From Adiantum capillus-veneris (taxonomy: Eukaryota > Streptophyta > Polypodiopsida > Polypodiales > Pteridaceae), in NCBI GenBank assembly GCA_014529385.2, contig CM043943.1, positions 156,301,592 to 156,344,395 on the forward strand: DNA of 42,804 nt, written 5' to 3'. The position numbers were made by a program, and so were the translations under genes. Positions within the stretch are counted from its first letter, which is position 1, and every line of letters starts with the position of its first letter. The notes under the pieces were generated by a model. It was not told the origin of the DNA. It ran no database searches and saw nothing but the letters and a program-made list of their open reading frames with translations. Positions 31,077-42,804 of this stretch are shown here, piece by piece.

Positions 31077-32686
31077 GCTTGCTATCCACAACCTCCGTTC
31101 ATGTTGGTCTCCTACTACTTTGGTATTATTTAGCATCTCATGTTGCTTCAACTTCATCGTCATCTATGTCTTGTTTGCAACGCCGTTATAGTACAAGTGC
31201 TTCAATGGTTCTTGATCAAAGTAATTACCATTAAATAAATCTGGTCAGGGGTTTGAGTAGAGGGGGCGGAGTATCATGAAGCAAGTCACACGAGAGGGAA
31301 AGAACCAGAGGTGTAGAGGTCAACAAAACAGAGAGGAGCCATCATTTGCAAGGAAAGGGATAGAAGTTGTTGGGGTTTGATTCAAATAGCCACGTCAATG
31401 CCTTTTTTCAAATCAAACCTTTCACGACTGGGTGAATATCACATTGTTATGACTAGGGAACTTAAGGAACATAAACAAGCAAGCTTGAATGAGGAAATTG
31501 CACAAAAAAGATCACCTAAGACAGTTCTTTTGCTTCAGAGCAGCCAAATGGAAAGATTAACTTGCAACATCCTCGTCAAGAAAGTTTCCATGGAGTACTC
31601 TCAACTAAAATGAAAATAAAAGAGCAAAATGCTACAACAATGGCAAAAGTCTTGCTCAACCATGCTGCTCTCACTTGTCTTAAGAAGTTCACACAGTTAA
31701 TCTTCACACGGTGTGATTAACATATCAACTATAGCACACATGCCACGGGTCATACAAATGAACCAATTTGTCCCACAAGCCTACAAAAACAAAACGTCAT
31801 GCCTATATTTCTTGAGTATATTGATGAATTTTGAAGATAAGTCCTCTACATACAAAAATGCTTGGAATTATTGACATTTCTGTCTTAGTATGAAGAACTA
31901 CAAATCCAATAGCACGTGGCATATTCAACCAACACTCCTTGCTAGATAACCCTATGTTCATATGGACAAAATGGGCTGGCACCAAAGGATCTTGAGAATG
32001 AAGCCACAACTTGAAAGATTGCAGATGTGCTAGGGCTCAACTTGTAGCACAAACCATTAACTTAAACAAACTAGAAAACATTTAAGCAACCGTACAAGTT
32101 TTGTCCACCGTATATTTTGAGCTGATAGTGGAACATATAATCCCCATATAATGAGAACCCATCATGAGAGTTCACCTTTCGTGATTATGAAGAATATGAA
32201 CCATTTATTTAGAACAAGGCTATCGTGCCTCAAATCTTGCTTGCCGTAGTGTCTATTGCAACATGCCTCAGAGCTCGCTTGCTGCTGTAGACTTTATAAG
32301 ACCGATTGTAAATCCCACCTTTGACTCAAAAATTGGTTTTGCTAAAAAATTATCACTCAGACCACAAAAATACTCCATTACCACATGTAGTGATATCACT
32401 TAGAGTAAGAGAACCTAATCCCCTACTTGTGATCTTTATTTTGGCCTTTTCAAAAGCATGCTAGAGGATAATCCCCTTTCTTGAACTCTTGTGTCCTCAA
32501 TTTTTTGACTTGCAAGTGCGTTTTCCAACATATATCCCCTATACTGCTTGAAGTCTAGTCTCAGCGAGATTTTCGAGCTTACCAAGTTGGCTTGTCAAAG
32601 CATGTCGATCTCACTCGTACATCATTGCTACTTGTATGTTGGAATTATAAACTCAATTAAGAGAACTATGTTAAGGCCACAAGTAC
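31077..32686. other. No recognisable gene; decayed repeats likely
   Basis: A 78-codon plus frame at 31377-31613 has ordinary composition but no recognised motif. The segment 32300-32686 is probably the decayed continuation of the integrase remnant to its right, read on the minus strand, but it is full of stops. Confidence 0.35.
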
Positions 32687-32884
32687 TCACTCGAATATTG
32701 TTATTCCTACACTTGTTTTAAATGATGTCCTATCCACCCACACCACGCTAGGTAGCATTTGCTCCCAAGTCCTTTGGCTCCTCTGAATTGTTTTCATTGA
32801 AGCAAAGCATAGAGTCTTGTTAGTGCTCTCGGCTTGTATTTTTGCTTGTGGCCGGGTGATATGGTGTTGATTTCCCATGACCAA
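32687..32884 (-). pseudogene. Gypsy integrase core remnant
   Basis: The frame carries R-P-Q-A-x-x-Q-A-E-S-T-N-K-T-L, W-E-Q-M-L-P-S-V-V-W and R-T-x-F-K-T-S-V-G. This is the hallmark of the end of a Gypsy integrase core around its catalytic Glu. The two upstream Asp motifs and the rest of Pol are not recognisable. It lies 0.7 kb upstream of the TIC236 start and points away from it. Confidence 0.8.
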
Positions 32885-33603
32885 GCATGAGCTACAAATT
32901 CTTTTGATTCTTATGAAAATTCCCTCAACCTAAGACACTTCAAGTTAGAGGGTTACCTTGGCTCCACATGTCATCTATACCGTGACTGTGCTCTTTGTAG
33001 CATGTTAATCACTCACCTCACCTGTTGAGATCGAACATAGAGTACTTTTGGGATGGTAAGGTTTATCCTCATGTCTAGGTGTCATCTTAGAGGAGTTGAT
33101 TCACACCTCATAATGGGGGAGTGGTGAAGGAGTTTGCCAAGCATACACAAATCCACATTTTGCTAGAAACGACGCTGTAATTCTACCAACACTGGGAGAA
33201 AGTGAGGGGGTATGCTATATTTCTGCAGAATCTACTTTTTTCTTGCGTGCGGACTCAGCTCAATACTCTCTGAAGATATGTCCTACCCCGAGGGGCAACC
33301 TAAATGCCTCCCTTCCCCACATGCACTCTCAGCTACGCCTAACCATCGTCTTTGTCACGTATGAGTCCATCCGACTCCAGCCCAGCATAGCCTACTTGCC
33401 TGACATGGCATCACGTGAGGCGAGAGCCTGTTAGCCAGATGAAAGTTTGACAACATTTAAAATTGAAGACCAGATGCATGAAAGAGAAATTCAGTGGTGG
33501 CTATGTTCTGCGCTGGTCTGTGACTTCGACTTCTACCGAGGCAGCGATGCGCTCTCCTCCCTTATGTTCTTCACACACAGGACGAGATTGATGCTTCCCA
33601 AGG
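32885..33603. other. Upstream region of TIC236
   Basis: It must hold the promoter and 5' leader of TIC236 unless an upstream non-coding exon lies farther left. GC content rises from about 33240. I see no convincing TATA box. An upstream ATG at 33447 opens a 90-codon frame in a different frame that overlaps the TIC236 start; it may be an upstream reading frame or chance. Confidence 0.35.
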
Positions 33604-36600
33604 ATGCATGCCGCGAGGGGGAGCTTGGTGGGCCATGTGGTGGCCGACCCTCGCCAGGCCCTCCCCACCTCCATCGCGGCTTCTGCTCCCCCCTTCTTAT
33701 CCTCATCCCTTGTCAGTAGAAATTCTCTCCTTTGCAGAAATGCACCCTTCTTGGGTGCAACCTTTACGAATCACAGGAAGAAGAAAAGGAGGAAAAAGAA
33801 AGAAACCCAGTACTCAACCCCTTTCCTGGACAATGACTACATGCTCTCGCCTTGTTGCTACTCTGGTCCACATCCTAGTGAAGATGGCACTGTTCCTCCC
33901 ACCCAGCAGTTCACAAGCAGATGGCTGCCTACACAACCGAATTCATCAAACTCGCAGTCTACGTTAAATTTCAGGAACGATCTGCTTTTGCATCCTGCCC
34001 ATCTGAGTAGAATAGTGGGCTGCTGGTGCCGAAGCAAGATGCGCAATGGTGGTCGGGCCGTGTTTGGTGCTACGCACAATTTTCTATATGAGAACAGCGT
34101 ACTTCTTCTTAGGGGAGCAGCCTTTGTTGGGAGTGTCGTTCTCCTGGGAGTTCTCTCTTTGTACGCACAAGCCAAAGCTCAAACTCACATTCAAAAATAT
34201 GTTCTTCCGCCCGTTGCGAACATTGTAAGTACCTATCTTGGGAGGAAAGTCGAACTTGGAAAGGTGCACAGTGTCTCTCCCCTAGGTCTTACCTTGGAGT
34301 CATGCTCTTTGGGCCCTCATGAAAAAGAATTTTCTTGTGGAGAGCTGCCACTTGTTGAGATTCGCATGCGCCCTTTTACCAGCATTCAAAGGCGGCAAAT
34401 TGTACTTGATGCGGTTCTTCTGCAGCCCAACTTACTGGTTTGCCAGAAAAAGGATTGGTCTTGGCTGGGAATACCCACCCCAACCGAGAAGTCTTTTCAT
34501 CGCAAAAACGATGAGGAAGGCCTGGATGGTCGTACTAAAGCTAGACGGTTGTTCAGAGAACAAATGGGTTTAAGATTGGCAAAAGAACGGGATGCTGCTG
34601 CACGGAAAGCAGCTGAAACTGGTTATGTTCTTTGTAGTGATGTGCATTTTGAAGAGTTTCTAGCAAAAGCTAGACCACATGATGAGACTGGGAATGGAGT
34701 TGAAAAGTTTTCACCTGATTTGAATATGGGCGAGGGCGTTCATCAAGGGATAGGGGAAAGCTGGCCTCATGCGGTTCACAATGGGGATATTGTATATGAA
34801 AGCTTTCAAGAAGAGATCACATCTAATAATAGAAAGGTTCTAAGCAAATCCCTAACAGACTGCAAATCCTGGGTAGACAAGCACTTGGTCAGTCCTGTGC
34901 CATTGTTCAAGCATTGGAGTTCAAAGAGCACAACAAGGAAAGCAGAGGGTCAGCAAAGAAACCTTGAAGCTAGTGCTGCTGCAGCAAGGGCTTATTTTGA
35001 ACAATTAGGTCATACACAAGGCATTGGATTAAACGGTGGCGCCAAAAAGCAGCCTATGCCAGAGCAACAAAAACCAGCTAGAACTGCTGGAGCACTGTCA
35101 AACAATAGTGAAGACATGGAATTTCAATCAGCTCTAAACCTTGATGATCAAGGTGCATTGAATGATATGTTGAAAAGTGAGAGCTCTAACGAAAAAGTAA
35201 CGGCAGATTTATCCTCTGTCAATGCAGTTCAGACAGATGCAAACACACGTGAGCTGGATTTGAAATTCTGGGACACAAAAGTTCCTATGCACAAGCCTAG
35301 AGAATTTTTTTTTACTGAAAAATCAACTGGGACTGCAGGAGAGCTGGCAAACATGAGTTTTCCTGAATCTACTCAACTTAGGACAATGCTACAGGAAGAA
35401 TCATGGTGGAAAAGACTTTTCAGGGGCAAAAACGCAAGGATTGTCATTGAAAAGCCAAAATTTGAATTTAAAGGTGGAGCAAAAGGTTTTGCTGACAGCC
35501 TTGTTGCACAAGCTAAAAGCAATCTTAATGCAGCTCCGTTGCAAAAGTGGTTACCGGTCAACCTTGATACTGTCTACGTGAGAGAAGGAACACTCATGCT
35601 TCTTGCATATGGGGATGCTGAGCCCAGGTAATCTTTTAATTATAAAGTTGTATTGTAGTTTGATAAGGCAACCCAGCTTTAGGTAACAGTTTTCTGAACC
35701 AGTGGAAATGTTAGCTCATCTTTTGGCAAAAGGAGTAAGTGTTTGAAACGTGGGCCAGAATCATTTAGTGTCCTCGAGAAATTTCAGATAAAAAAGTGGG
35801 CTTTGTTTTGTTAATTGAAAATTAATCTATTCTAATCAACACAATTGTCACGTACAACGCTTTCTCAAATATGCTTCTAGATGCTTGATTTGCATCCTAT
35901 AGTGAGGCTGGCCTGCTCTTTGTTAAAATTTTCTACATGGACACTTTTTGAAATTTGAAGATGCATAGTGATTTGAAAGTTGAGTATATGTTTGGTTTAT
36001 ACTTCTCTTAGTTCGGGTATGAACATGCCAGTGGCTACAAGAAAAGGAGCTGGGTGCTAAGTCCAAGCAATGTGGTAGCTCTGATGTCATGGTGGCCTTC
36101 ACTATTGTTGGCTATAGTAATGGGAATGGCTAATAGTGTCACTCAGCATATGTGTGCCAATCCAGGGATTGTTGAGTCAAAGAGAATACGAGACTTTTAT
36201 AAAGCATCTCACTTTGGATAAAAGTAATGAAAACCATTTTCTGCATAGGAGGCAGCTATATTTACGATTATTTACATGGTAGCTCTGAGGTTGTCTCCTC
36301 ATGGCTGCCTCCACTGTGGTCGTGCGGGACAAGGTAGTGCTGCTCAGTTTATTTATGCCAAGTTTAAACTTAAGGTCAAAGATCATGAAGGCACTCATCT
36401 TTTGTTGCTTAAGTAACCATTAATGCTGACTGAATACATGCAGAAGATGTGCTTGTGTACGTACAACTTTTGTGTTGTAAATATTCTCGAAACTTTTTAT
36501 TTCCTTCCTTGTACTTGTGCGCTCAGATTTTTCTGATTTGATGAAAAATGATCCATGCTTCCTTAGAACAACAATAAAGCATTCATTTATTGGTCATTGT

Positions 36601-39600
36601 TTGTTAATGGGTACATATATTTATGAGACGAATCCATTGTTAGAGCTGATTTACTCATGGAGATTATAGCATGGTTATAGGGAGCGCTAGGGTTTCTTAT
36701 ATACTCACTTGCAAAGTTTGCCCTACCTAGTTCCCAACAAAAGTCACTTAAAAATAATAAGTGAAAAATGGCTAAAATGGAGAAAAAGGTCTGTGCACTG
36801 TAAAAATGCTCCTAATGGGTTCTGATGGTAATCTGATGATCATGCTGTGTGCAACCAAAGGATATGCATCTACTCTTAAGTGCCTGGACATGCATGATCT
36901 GCGAACAGACTCACAAAAGTGCCAGAACACTTCCTAAGCTAACTGAACCCATGTCATGAAGTAGCTTGTCCACGTAACATAGGGTTAGATGTGCACGTGA
37001 CATCCAAGCAGTATTTCTTTCCAATCAAATGGCTTAGCATGACTATTCTACACGCAGATTGAAGATAAGCAATCATCTGAGAGTTAGCATGGCATATAAG
37101 AAAACGATGGATGAATGTCTCTTATCTCTGCATGACATCTGGAGCATTTTCTTGAACTTCCTTAAATTTAAAGTCCTCTTTGAGATCGAGCCAAGCTTCC
37201 TAGAATCTGACAATGAGAGTGGATCCTACTCATTTGAAATTGATAGTAGATACCACAGTACCTCTATTTGATCATCCTTTCCATTATTTGGCTTGTAATG
37301 CCTCAGCTTCATTCATGCCTCTTGCACTTTGGACTTCTTTTTTTTGTCAATGCTTGCTGAAGCCTGAGGATCTCTTTTCTTCAATTGCTCAGGTGCATAC
37401 TTCTCACCTTTATTGTGCTTTATTCCTGGGATGGAAATCAAAGGTCTTTGTAACATCTGTGGCTGCTCTAGAACTTCTCGACTGTTTGTAAGTGTGCCAG
37501 GGTTTGCGAGAACAAAATTGTTATGTAATTGAGCACGCTGTTGGGCTTGTAAATAGTTCTCTGGTGTCAAATGTAATTGTATCTGAAGTAAGCATTTGAT
37601 TTGAATATTTGACACAAGGTAAGAAGACAACTTTTCCTGGAGCTATCCATTCTTAACACGTGCGCTGATGGCTAATTTTATAAAAAACTGCCAGTGTTAT
37701 TTCAATGTACTCTAAAGGGGCTAAATGTACATGCGTGGATGTGATGACTGAAAATGTGAGGATCTTTGGAGAATTCTTTGGATTTACAATGGCTTGTTTC
37801 GAAGATTCTAGCTGTTTTCATTATTGTTAGTGAAGTTAAACCTAGTCTTCAGTTCAATATTTTTTGGTGCATTAAGGTGTTCTTCTGACTCAGAGTAATG
37901 GAGAATATAAATGGACGTGTGAAGCTTGGGAGCAGATATGAGCAGGTAGATGTCCATGTTATTGGGAAGCTACAGCAGTGGCGGACTCCTAAAGCAGAGA
38001 GTAGTGGTGGCAGACTTCTTGTCAAAGTGGTTGCTGACATTAGGCAACAAAAATGGCATGTAAAATTGAGAGGAAAAAATTTGTTTGCTCCGGTATGTTT
38101 GAACAACTGAACTGATTGGTATGATCTTTGTCTGAATGAAGTTCTTAGTTTCATGGCAACCTTGTTTGTGTCCCGTGGCAGCTTTTGGAGAGGCTGTTGG
38201 AAATTCCCCTAGATTGGTTGGATGGCAGAGCTTCTGGTGAGGTATATGTTTTGAAACATGGCGGACAATGTTTTATGCTACTGTTACTTTTCTACGAAGT
38301 AAGAGTTTAGGAGCTGTTATAGTATCTTTTCACAGTTGAGCATATGGGCGTCCAAAGGAGACTCATTTCCCAACTTAGCAGGACGGCTAGCAGTTTCCAA
38401 GTTAGGTTTCAAGATCTGGGAGGCTCCCTCAGCATTTAAGGTTTCGATCAACTCTTTCTCTGGTTTGTTACAATCCATGTCACGCATTGCACTCTTAATT
38501 GTTATCAAATCAACTCATTCAATTGTACAAGGAAGGAACTGACAAGTTTGTGCTAGAAAACAAATATTAGAAGCTTAGAACCTGAATAGCCATTTGATTT
38601 TATTGCTAGGGCAGTACAGTAGAATTCAAGGAGTGGGGGGAGAAAAACCTGTTTTGATATGTCGGACACCTGCTTTGCCTATCCAGTTTTTCCTTTGAGA
38701 GAACCGATGAGAAAAATTTTAGCGTGATAAGGTAGACATTATGGCGTAGACTATGAAGCATTTTTTGTTCATATTTTTGTCTATCTATCTGTGCAAATTT
38801 TGGTTCTCTGTTTCAAGCTCAAGGGGTTATGGCTCTAGCACCGTTTTCGTTTCCTTCTTGATGTGTAAGGGTTGTAATTCTGCAAATACAGGATTAATTC
38901 ACCCAAGCAGTTGTAAATTTGTGGAGGTGTTGCAAAATCTGTCTTATTTTTTTCCCTGTAAGAGTTGCTAATTTTTTGTGTCTCAGTGTTGCCCATGCTC
39001 TCCTTTTGAAAATGAGGCAAACGTTTCAAATCCTCATGAGCCGCCTTTTTCCACTCTCTTTACTCGGTCCATCACCTGAATCTTGCTATGCTCCTCGGCA
39101 TTTATTAACTTGATTGGACTCTCCTTAAAAGTATGAAACTTGAACTGTCTGCCTATGCTCCTGATCATTTGTTACTAATTATAGATCCATCTTGACTCGA
39201 AATATGGAATTAATGAAGTGAACATTGTTGTGACCCTTCAAGATTTTTCTTCAGTTATGCATGTATAATTCTCTCTTTTACCTTGGATCTGACAATAGTG
39301 TGTTTGCTAGCATATAACAAGGTATGTTTTGTAAATAAATGAACTCTTCAAGCTTCAATTGATCACTGGATCCTGCATTTTTATGTGACTTATTGTACCT
39401 CTTGTTTCTGGCTTATACAGGATGTTAGTGGCACTCTATTTATACAAGGACAACGGTTATTCTTGCACAATACGCACGGATTTTTTGGTGTGGTTCCGTT
39501 ACATGTATCTGGGGACATGGACCTGAATCCTGATGGTGGGGAGTATCGCCTTGTTTGTCAGGTGCCCAAGAGGCGGTTGTTTTTGACAGGCTTTGTTGCT

Positions 39601-42108
39601 TAAACAGTCACTCTATTATTAACACGCTCCATTTTGCATTATTTGAAGGTTCCAAATGTGGAGATCAATGCTTTAATGAAGACCCTTAAAGCCCGACCGC
39701 CACTCTTTTCAGTAAGTCCTCGCAATCTAAAGTAGACTGTTGAATTTTAGTTTTCATTGTTTTGATGCCTTGAATTTTCTCGGTCGGTGTTTCACTTTGT
39801 AATTTGCAAACCACCATTAGTTTTGTTCCTTTCCTGTTTGATCCCAAGTTGACTTTCTTTTTCCTTTTTGAAGTTCGCTTGCTGCCCTTTTGATTTGTTG
39901 GAGTTTTACAGTTGGCAGGTGCAATCAAAGCAGCTGTTTATTGTCGGGGCCCTTTAGAGGTACCAGTATTTGCTGGAAGTGCTGAAATTTCGAAGAAAAA
40001 CATGACAGTTGCTCTGAATGGACCTACTACTGCTGCATCAGAAGCTGTGAAACAGCATGAAAGTAGAGGGGCTGTGGCAGCATTTGACAGAATACCTTTT
40101 TCTTATGCATCAGCAAACTTCACTTTTGATACTGATAACTGTGTAGGTGGTATACTAAGGACAAACAGTATGTAGATCTATATTGAAAGGTTCTTACGTA
40201 TCTTTCTTTTACTTGAAACCAGATGGCGGATGTTTACGGGATTCGAGCAACGCTTGTGGATGGCGGAGAACTACGGGGAGCAGGCAACTTATGGATATGT
40301 CCTGAGGTTAGGGCCATTGCTGTTTTTCTTTACTGGAGAAAAGGAATTTGTCAGCTTTAATCATTGGCTTCTCTGAAATCAATAGTCATGCCTGTTTTGT
40401 AGGGCAGCCGAAAATGAATCTTTCAATGGTGTACGCAACTATAATCTCTGTAAAACCTTTTGGGCATGGAGATAGTTGAAAGTGAGTGGGCTTGGTTCTT
40501 TCTAGGTGATTGAAAGCCATATGAATAGGCATTGTTTTAGTAGTCATCAGCTCCAAAGATAGTTGTGGTCACTGTGGATTACCTTAGTTCCATCCCCAAA
40601 CATTCCAAGAGGCTTTGGAAAACTGTGTTTGAAGGATACTTTATTTTGAGACTGTTGACTACTCCACACACATACACTACAAAAATCCCACAGATGTTGA
40701 GGTCTTTTTCTTGACCTTCAACAAGGAATTGGCTTGAATGAGACTCCATGCTATCCTGTATGCTGTTCTCAGATATCCTTTCTGCTCATATCCAAACCAT
40801 TGTTGAACTCTAAGGCATCCTATTTCACCAAAGGAGGGTCCTTGACCTGGACTCCTGACTGGGGTCCTGTGGTTCAAAGATGAGGTTTAGCTGTAAAAGT
40901 CTTTTTATCTGTGTATGGAGGCATGTGTATCCATTGTCAGATGGAAACATCTCAAGTAGCACCATAAGATCCTCAAATGCAGAAAACACGAAATGCATAC
41001 TATCTAAACCTTCTAGAAATTGCAGCTAGGTAGGGGATGCTATCCGATGCGAAAATTTTGTGACTGTCTATCTTCAGAAAGAAGGCATGAACAGGTAGGT
41101 GTATGCTAAGGTAGCTGCTGCCTAATGCTCTCATAAGTCTTGTATCGACCATTAGCCAAGGATCTCTTTGTACAATGCTCTTATGCTCGTCTTGTCTTGT
41201 TTTTTTCTTGTCCTGTCTGCGCAGCTTGTATTTGAATATCTGAAACTTGATCATGAGCCTAATTATTTCATGGAATACCCTGCAAGCTGGTATTTTGAAG
41301 ATTTTAAGCATGATATATGCGACTCTTGTGGCAGGGTGAGGTGGACACTACAGCTGTTAATATGGATCTTTCAGGGCTAGCATTATTTGATTCAGTCGTG
41401 CAAAACTACTTGCCTGCAAGTTTCAAAGTATCCCCTATAAAGCTGAATTATATTCACGGTGAAGCGAAAATTCAAGGCTCTTTACTGCAACCGTAAGTGT
41501 TTTAGGATGTTTCCTGTGAGTATGGAACATTAATCGACCTTGCTAGTCTTCATGTGGTTGTCGTGTCACATTTCAGGGTGTTTGATATAAAGTGGAATGC
41601 CCCTGAGGCCAAGGGCGCATTTAATGGTGTTCGAGGCGACATAAATATCTCACATGATGCCATTGCAATCAACTCCTCTGCTTATACGTTTGATCTGTCT
41701 GCGAAGATCCACACTGCATATCCGACTGCTACTTTTGAAAGGAGAGTCAAGTCCCTTGACCTTGGACCCTCTCCACCTGATATTGAAGGTTTGGATGTTG
41801 ACCTTCGAATGCGGGGGTTTGACTGCTTGGGCTTGGTTTCTCCGAACTTATCTGGAATTGCAATACCCTCTGCAACGGAAGGAATACATACTAAGCTTAC
41901 AGGCCGTGCTAAATTTCAAGGTCGAGTGGTAAAATTATCGGAAAATGTTGAAATCATGGAGTCAAGTAGGAATCAAAAAATAGAGGCAGCAAACCAGCAG
42001 GGATCAGGTGTTACAGGAGAAATATTACTGTCTGGCATGAAGCTCAACCAGTTCTTGGTAGCACCCCACCTGTCAGGTAGCATGGATATATTCCCCACAA
42101 AGTTCCGG
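33604..42108 (+). CDS. TIC236: TIC236, chloroplast inner-envelope translocation protein (partial, exons 1-10)
   Basis: TIC236 (Arabidopsis EMB2410, rice SSG4) is a TamB/DUF490-type protein. It is anchored in the inner envelope and spans the intermembrane space to link TOC75 with the TIC complex. Exons joined in frame: 33604-35627, 37894-38092, 38182-38241, 38336-38440, 39421-39561, 39649-39711, 39912-40142, 40223-40306, 41335-41492 and 41577-42108, with GT/AG borders. Total 1,199 codons; the family protein is about 2,100-2,200 residues, so the C-terminal DUF490 half lies right of the window. The N-terminus is Ser/Thr/Arg-rich (likely transit peptide). A membrane segment sits at residues 171-188. 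Conserved stretches include E-F-S-C-G-E, W-L-G-I-P, A-V-A-A-F-D-R and Y-G-I-R-A-T-L-V-D-G-G-E. The start at 33604 is the first ATG of the long frame; later Mets are possible. Confidence 0.93.
35628..37893 (+). other. TIC236 intron 1 (2.3 kb)
   Basis: GTAATC donor, CAG acceptor, phase 2 (joins A-E-P-R to V-M-E-N). It holds no recognised element. It is A/T-rich with one long antisense open frame (37313-37630). Confidence 0.85.
37313..37630 (-). other. Antisense open frame in TIC236 intron 1
   Basis: An uninterrupted 105-codon frame, Gln-rich then Lys-rich, ending in a natural TGA. It contains Q-L-H-L-T-P-E-N-Y, L-A-N-P-G-T, I-S-I-P-G-I-K, K-Y-A-P-E-Q-L-K-K-R-D-P and a K-K-K-K-S-K tail. Composition looks like a real nuclear-protein C-terminus, not random intron sequence. 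I do not recognise the protein. It may be a captured exon or retrocopy fragment. Confidence 0.3.
38441..39420 (+). other. TIC236 intron 4
   Basis: About 980 bases with donor GTTTCG (weak) and acceptor TACAG, phase 0. No genes or clear repeats inside. Confidence 0.8.
40307..41334 (+). other. TIC236 intron 8
   Basis: About 1.03 kb with donor GTTAGG and acceptor GGCAG, phase 0. Nothing recognisable inside; the open frames on either strand lack family motifs. Confidence 0.8.
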
Positions 42109-42241
42109 GTTAGTTACAAACTCTCTCAGCTGTTTTGTTTAGATGTGGGGAAATTATTTTCTTGATGGATCGTTTTTGATGTAATAGAGGTGAAGGGCAG
42201 AGAGGGGTGGATTAGGACATGGATGGGGTTGCTATTGAAAT

Positions 42242-42431
42242 ATAAATTGATTCTATTTAGGCTTAGCTATCGGAAGCAGGCAAAGATCATTCATTAAACA
42301 GAAAAGAGATTATCAGAGGTACAGTTTTGAGAGAATATAAATTGAAATTGAGGCTTAGCTATCAGAAGAAGGCAAAGACCATTCATTAAACAGAAAAGAG
42401 ATTATCAGAGGCCTGACTGTGCAGTTTTGAG
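42242..42431. repeat. 94-bp tandem duplication in TIC236 intron 10
   Basis: Two copies (about 42242-42331 and 42336-42431) share A-G-G-C-T-T-A-G-C-T-A-T-C and C-A-T-T-C-A-T-T-A-A-A-C-A-G, with a few substitutions and a small insertion. Confidence 0.85.
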
Positions 42432-42549
42432 GTTGTAGACACTAAAGATAGTTAGCTTGTTCATGTCATATTTCATGTGGGATAGAGTATTTGCCATTCG
42501 TAGACCTACAAGAGATGCTTGAGCCCTAGGGTGGGGCCCTTAGTGGATG

Positions 42550-42570
42550 TATATTTATATATATAGATAT

Positions 42571-42622
<52 letters not shown>

Positions 42623-42673
42623 TATATATATATATATGTGTGTGTGGTGTGTGTGTGTGTACACACACACACA
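42550..42673. repeat. Compound (AT)n-(GT)n-(AC)n microsatellite
   Basis: An AT run to about 42637, a GT run to 42660 and an AC run to 42673. The GT and AC halves are complementary and can form a cruciform. The antisense frame over it is an artefact. Confidence 0.95.
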
Positions 42674-42804
42674 TTTCTTTTTTGTTGGTAAATCATGATT
42701 AATTTAAAGTGGGAAACCTCAAAATGAGGTAAACCCACATCCCCAAAAAAAAGTACAATAAGCGGAGCGTTGTGATGCTCCAAAAGCTAGAAACAATCAA
42801 AGAA

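Larger units (their letters stand above)
42109..42804 (+). other. TIC236 intron 10, running off the right edge
   Basis: Begins with donor GTTAGT after the F-R codons. Contains the 94-base duplication and the AT/GT/AC microsatellite listed separately; the acceptor is beyond the window. Confidence 0.75.

Noticed and set aside
42526-42783. Antisense frame with a long Tyr/Ile run
   Set aside because: It is simply the translation of the AT/GT microsatellite.
1-42804. CRISPR arrays, bacterial operons, rRNA or tRNA genes
   Set aside because: No regularly spaced repeats or RNA-gene signatures were seen, and the window is plainly plant nuclear DNA.

Overview
The window is nuclear DNA of a land plant. 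The right-hand quarter carries a split gene for the chloroplast inner-envelope protein TIC236 (a TamB/DUF490-family protein), and the rest is a dense nest of plant-type transposable elements. The lineage cannot be fixed from the sequence. The mix of repeats and the long introns would suit a seed-free vascular plant such as a fern, but this is a low-confidence guess.

Layout. Positions 1-5400 hold several decayed Ty1/copia pieces. One is an integrase-protease-gag run on the minus strand that enters from the left edge. Beside it lies a rearranged relative whose LTR and primer-binding-site ends face each other in inverted orientation. A third LTR with its own primer site sits at 5196-5400. Positions 6290-18314 are dominated by an intron-containing repeat family that I do not recognise, here called X. 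It appears as inverted, head-to-tail and internally tandem copies. A copia fragment (9465-12175) sits between two inverted X arms.

Positions 18315-29149 form one insertion, Y, which splits an X copy. The X sequence ends at 18314 and resumes at 29158, and an 8-bp direct repeat flanks the insertion. Inside Y lies a well-preserved 6.8-kb LTR retrotransposon, Z (19840-26639). Z has 957- and 944-bp LTRs, a 5-bp target duplication (ATGGG), a Gypsy-type primer site and a polypurine tract. Z encodes a gag-like/aspartic-protease reading frame but no reverse transcriptase or integrase. It has also picked up a rearranged fragment of a DEAD-box RNA helicase gene, joined to a 34-bp copy of its own LTR tip. 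The inferred order of events is X first, then Y into X, then Z into Y.

Positions 29158-33603 hold the separated X piece, a 45-bp tandem duplication, a Gypsy integrase remnant and long stretches with nothing recognisable. From 33604 the TIC236 gene runs to the right edge. Ten exons can be joined in frame (1,199 codons, roughly the N-terminal half). Its introns hold simple repeats, a 94-bp duplication and one curious antisense open frame. TIC236 is the only convincing host gene. The other coding signals belong to mobile elements, nearly all broken.
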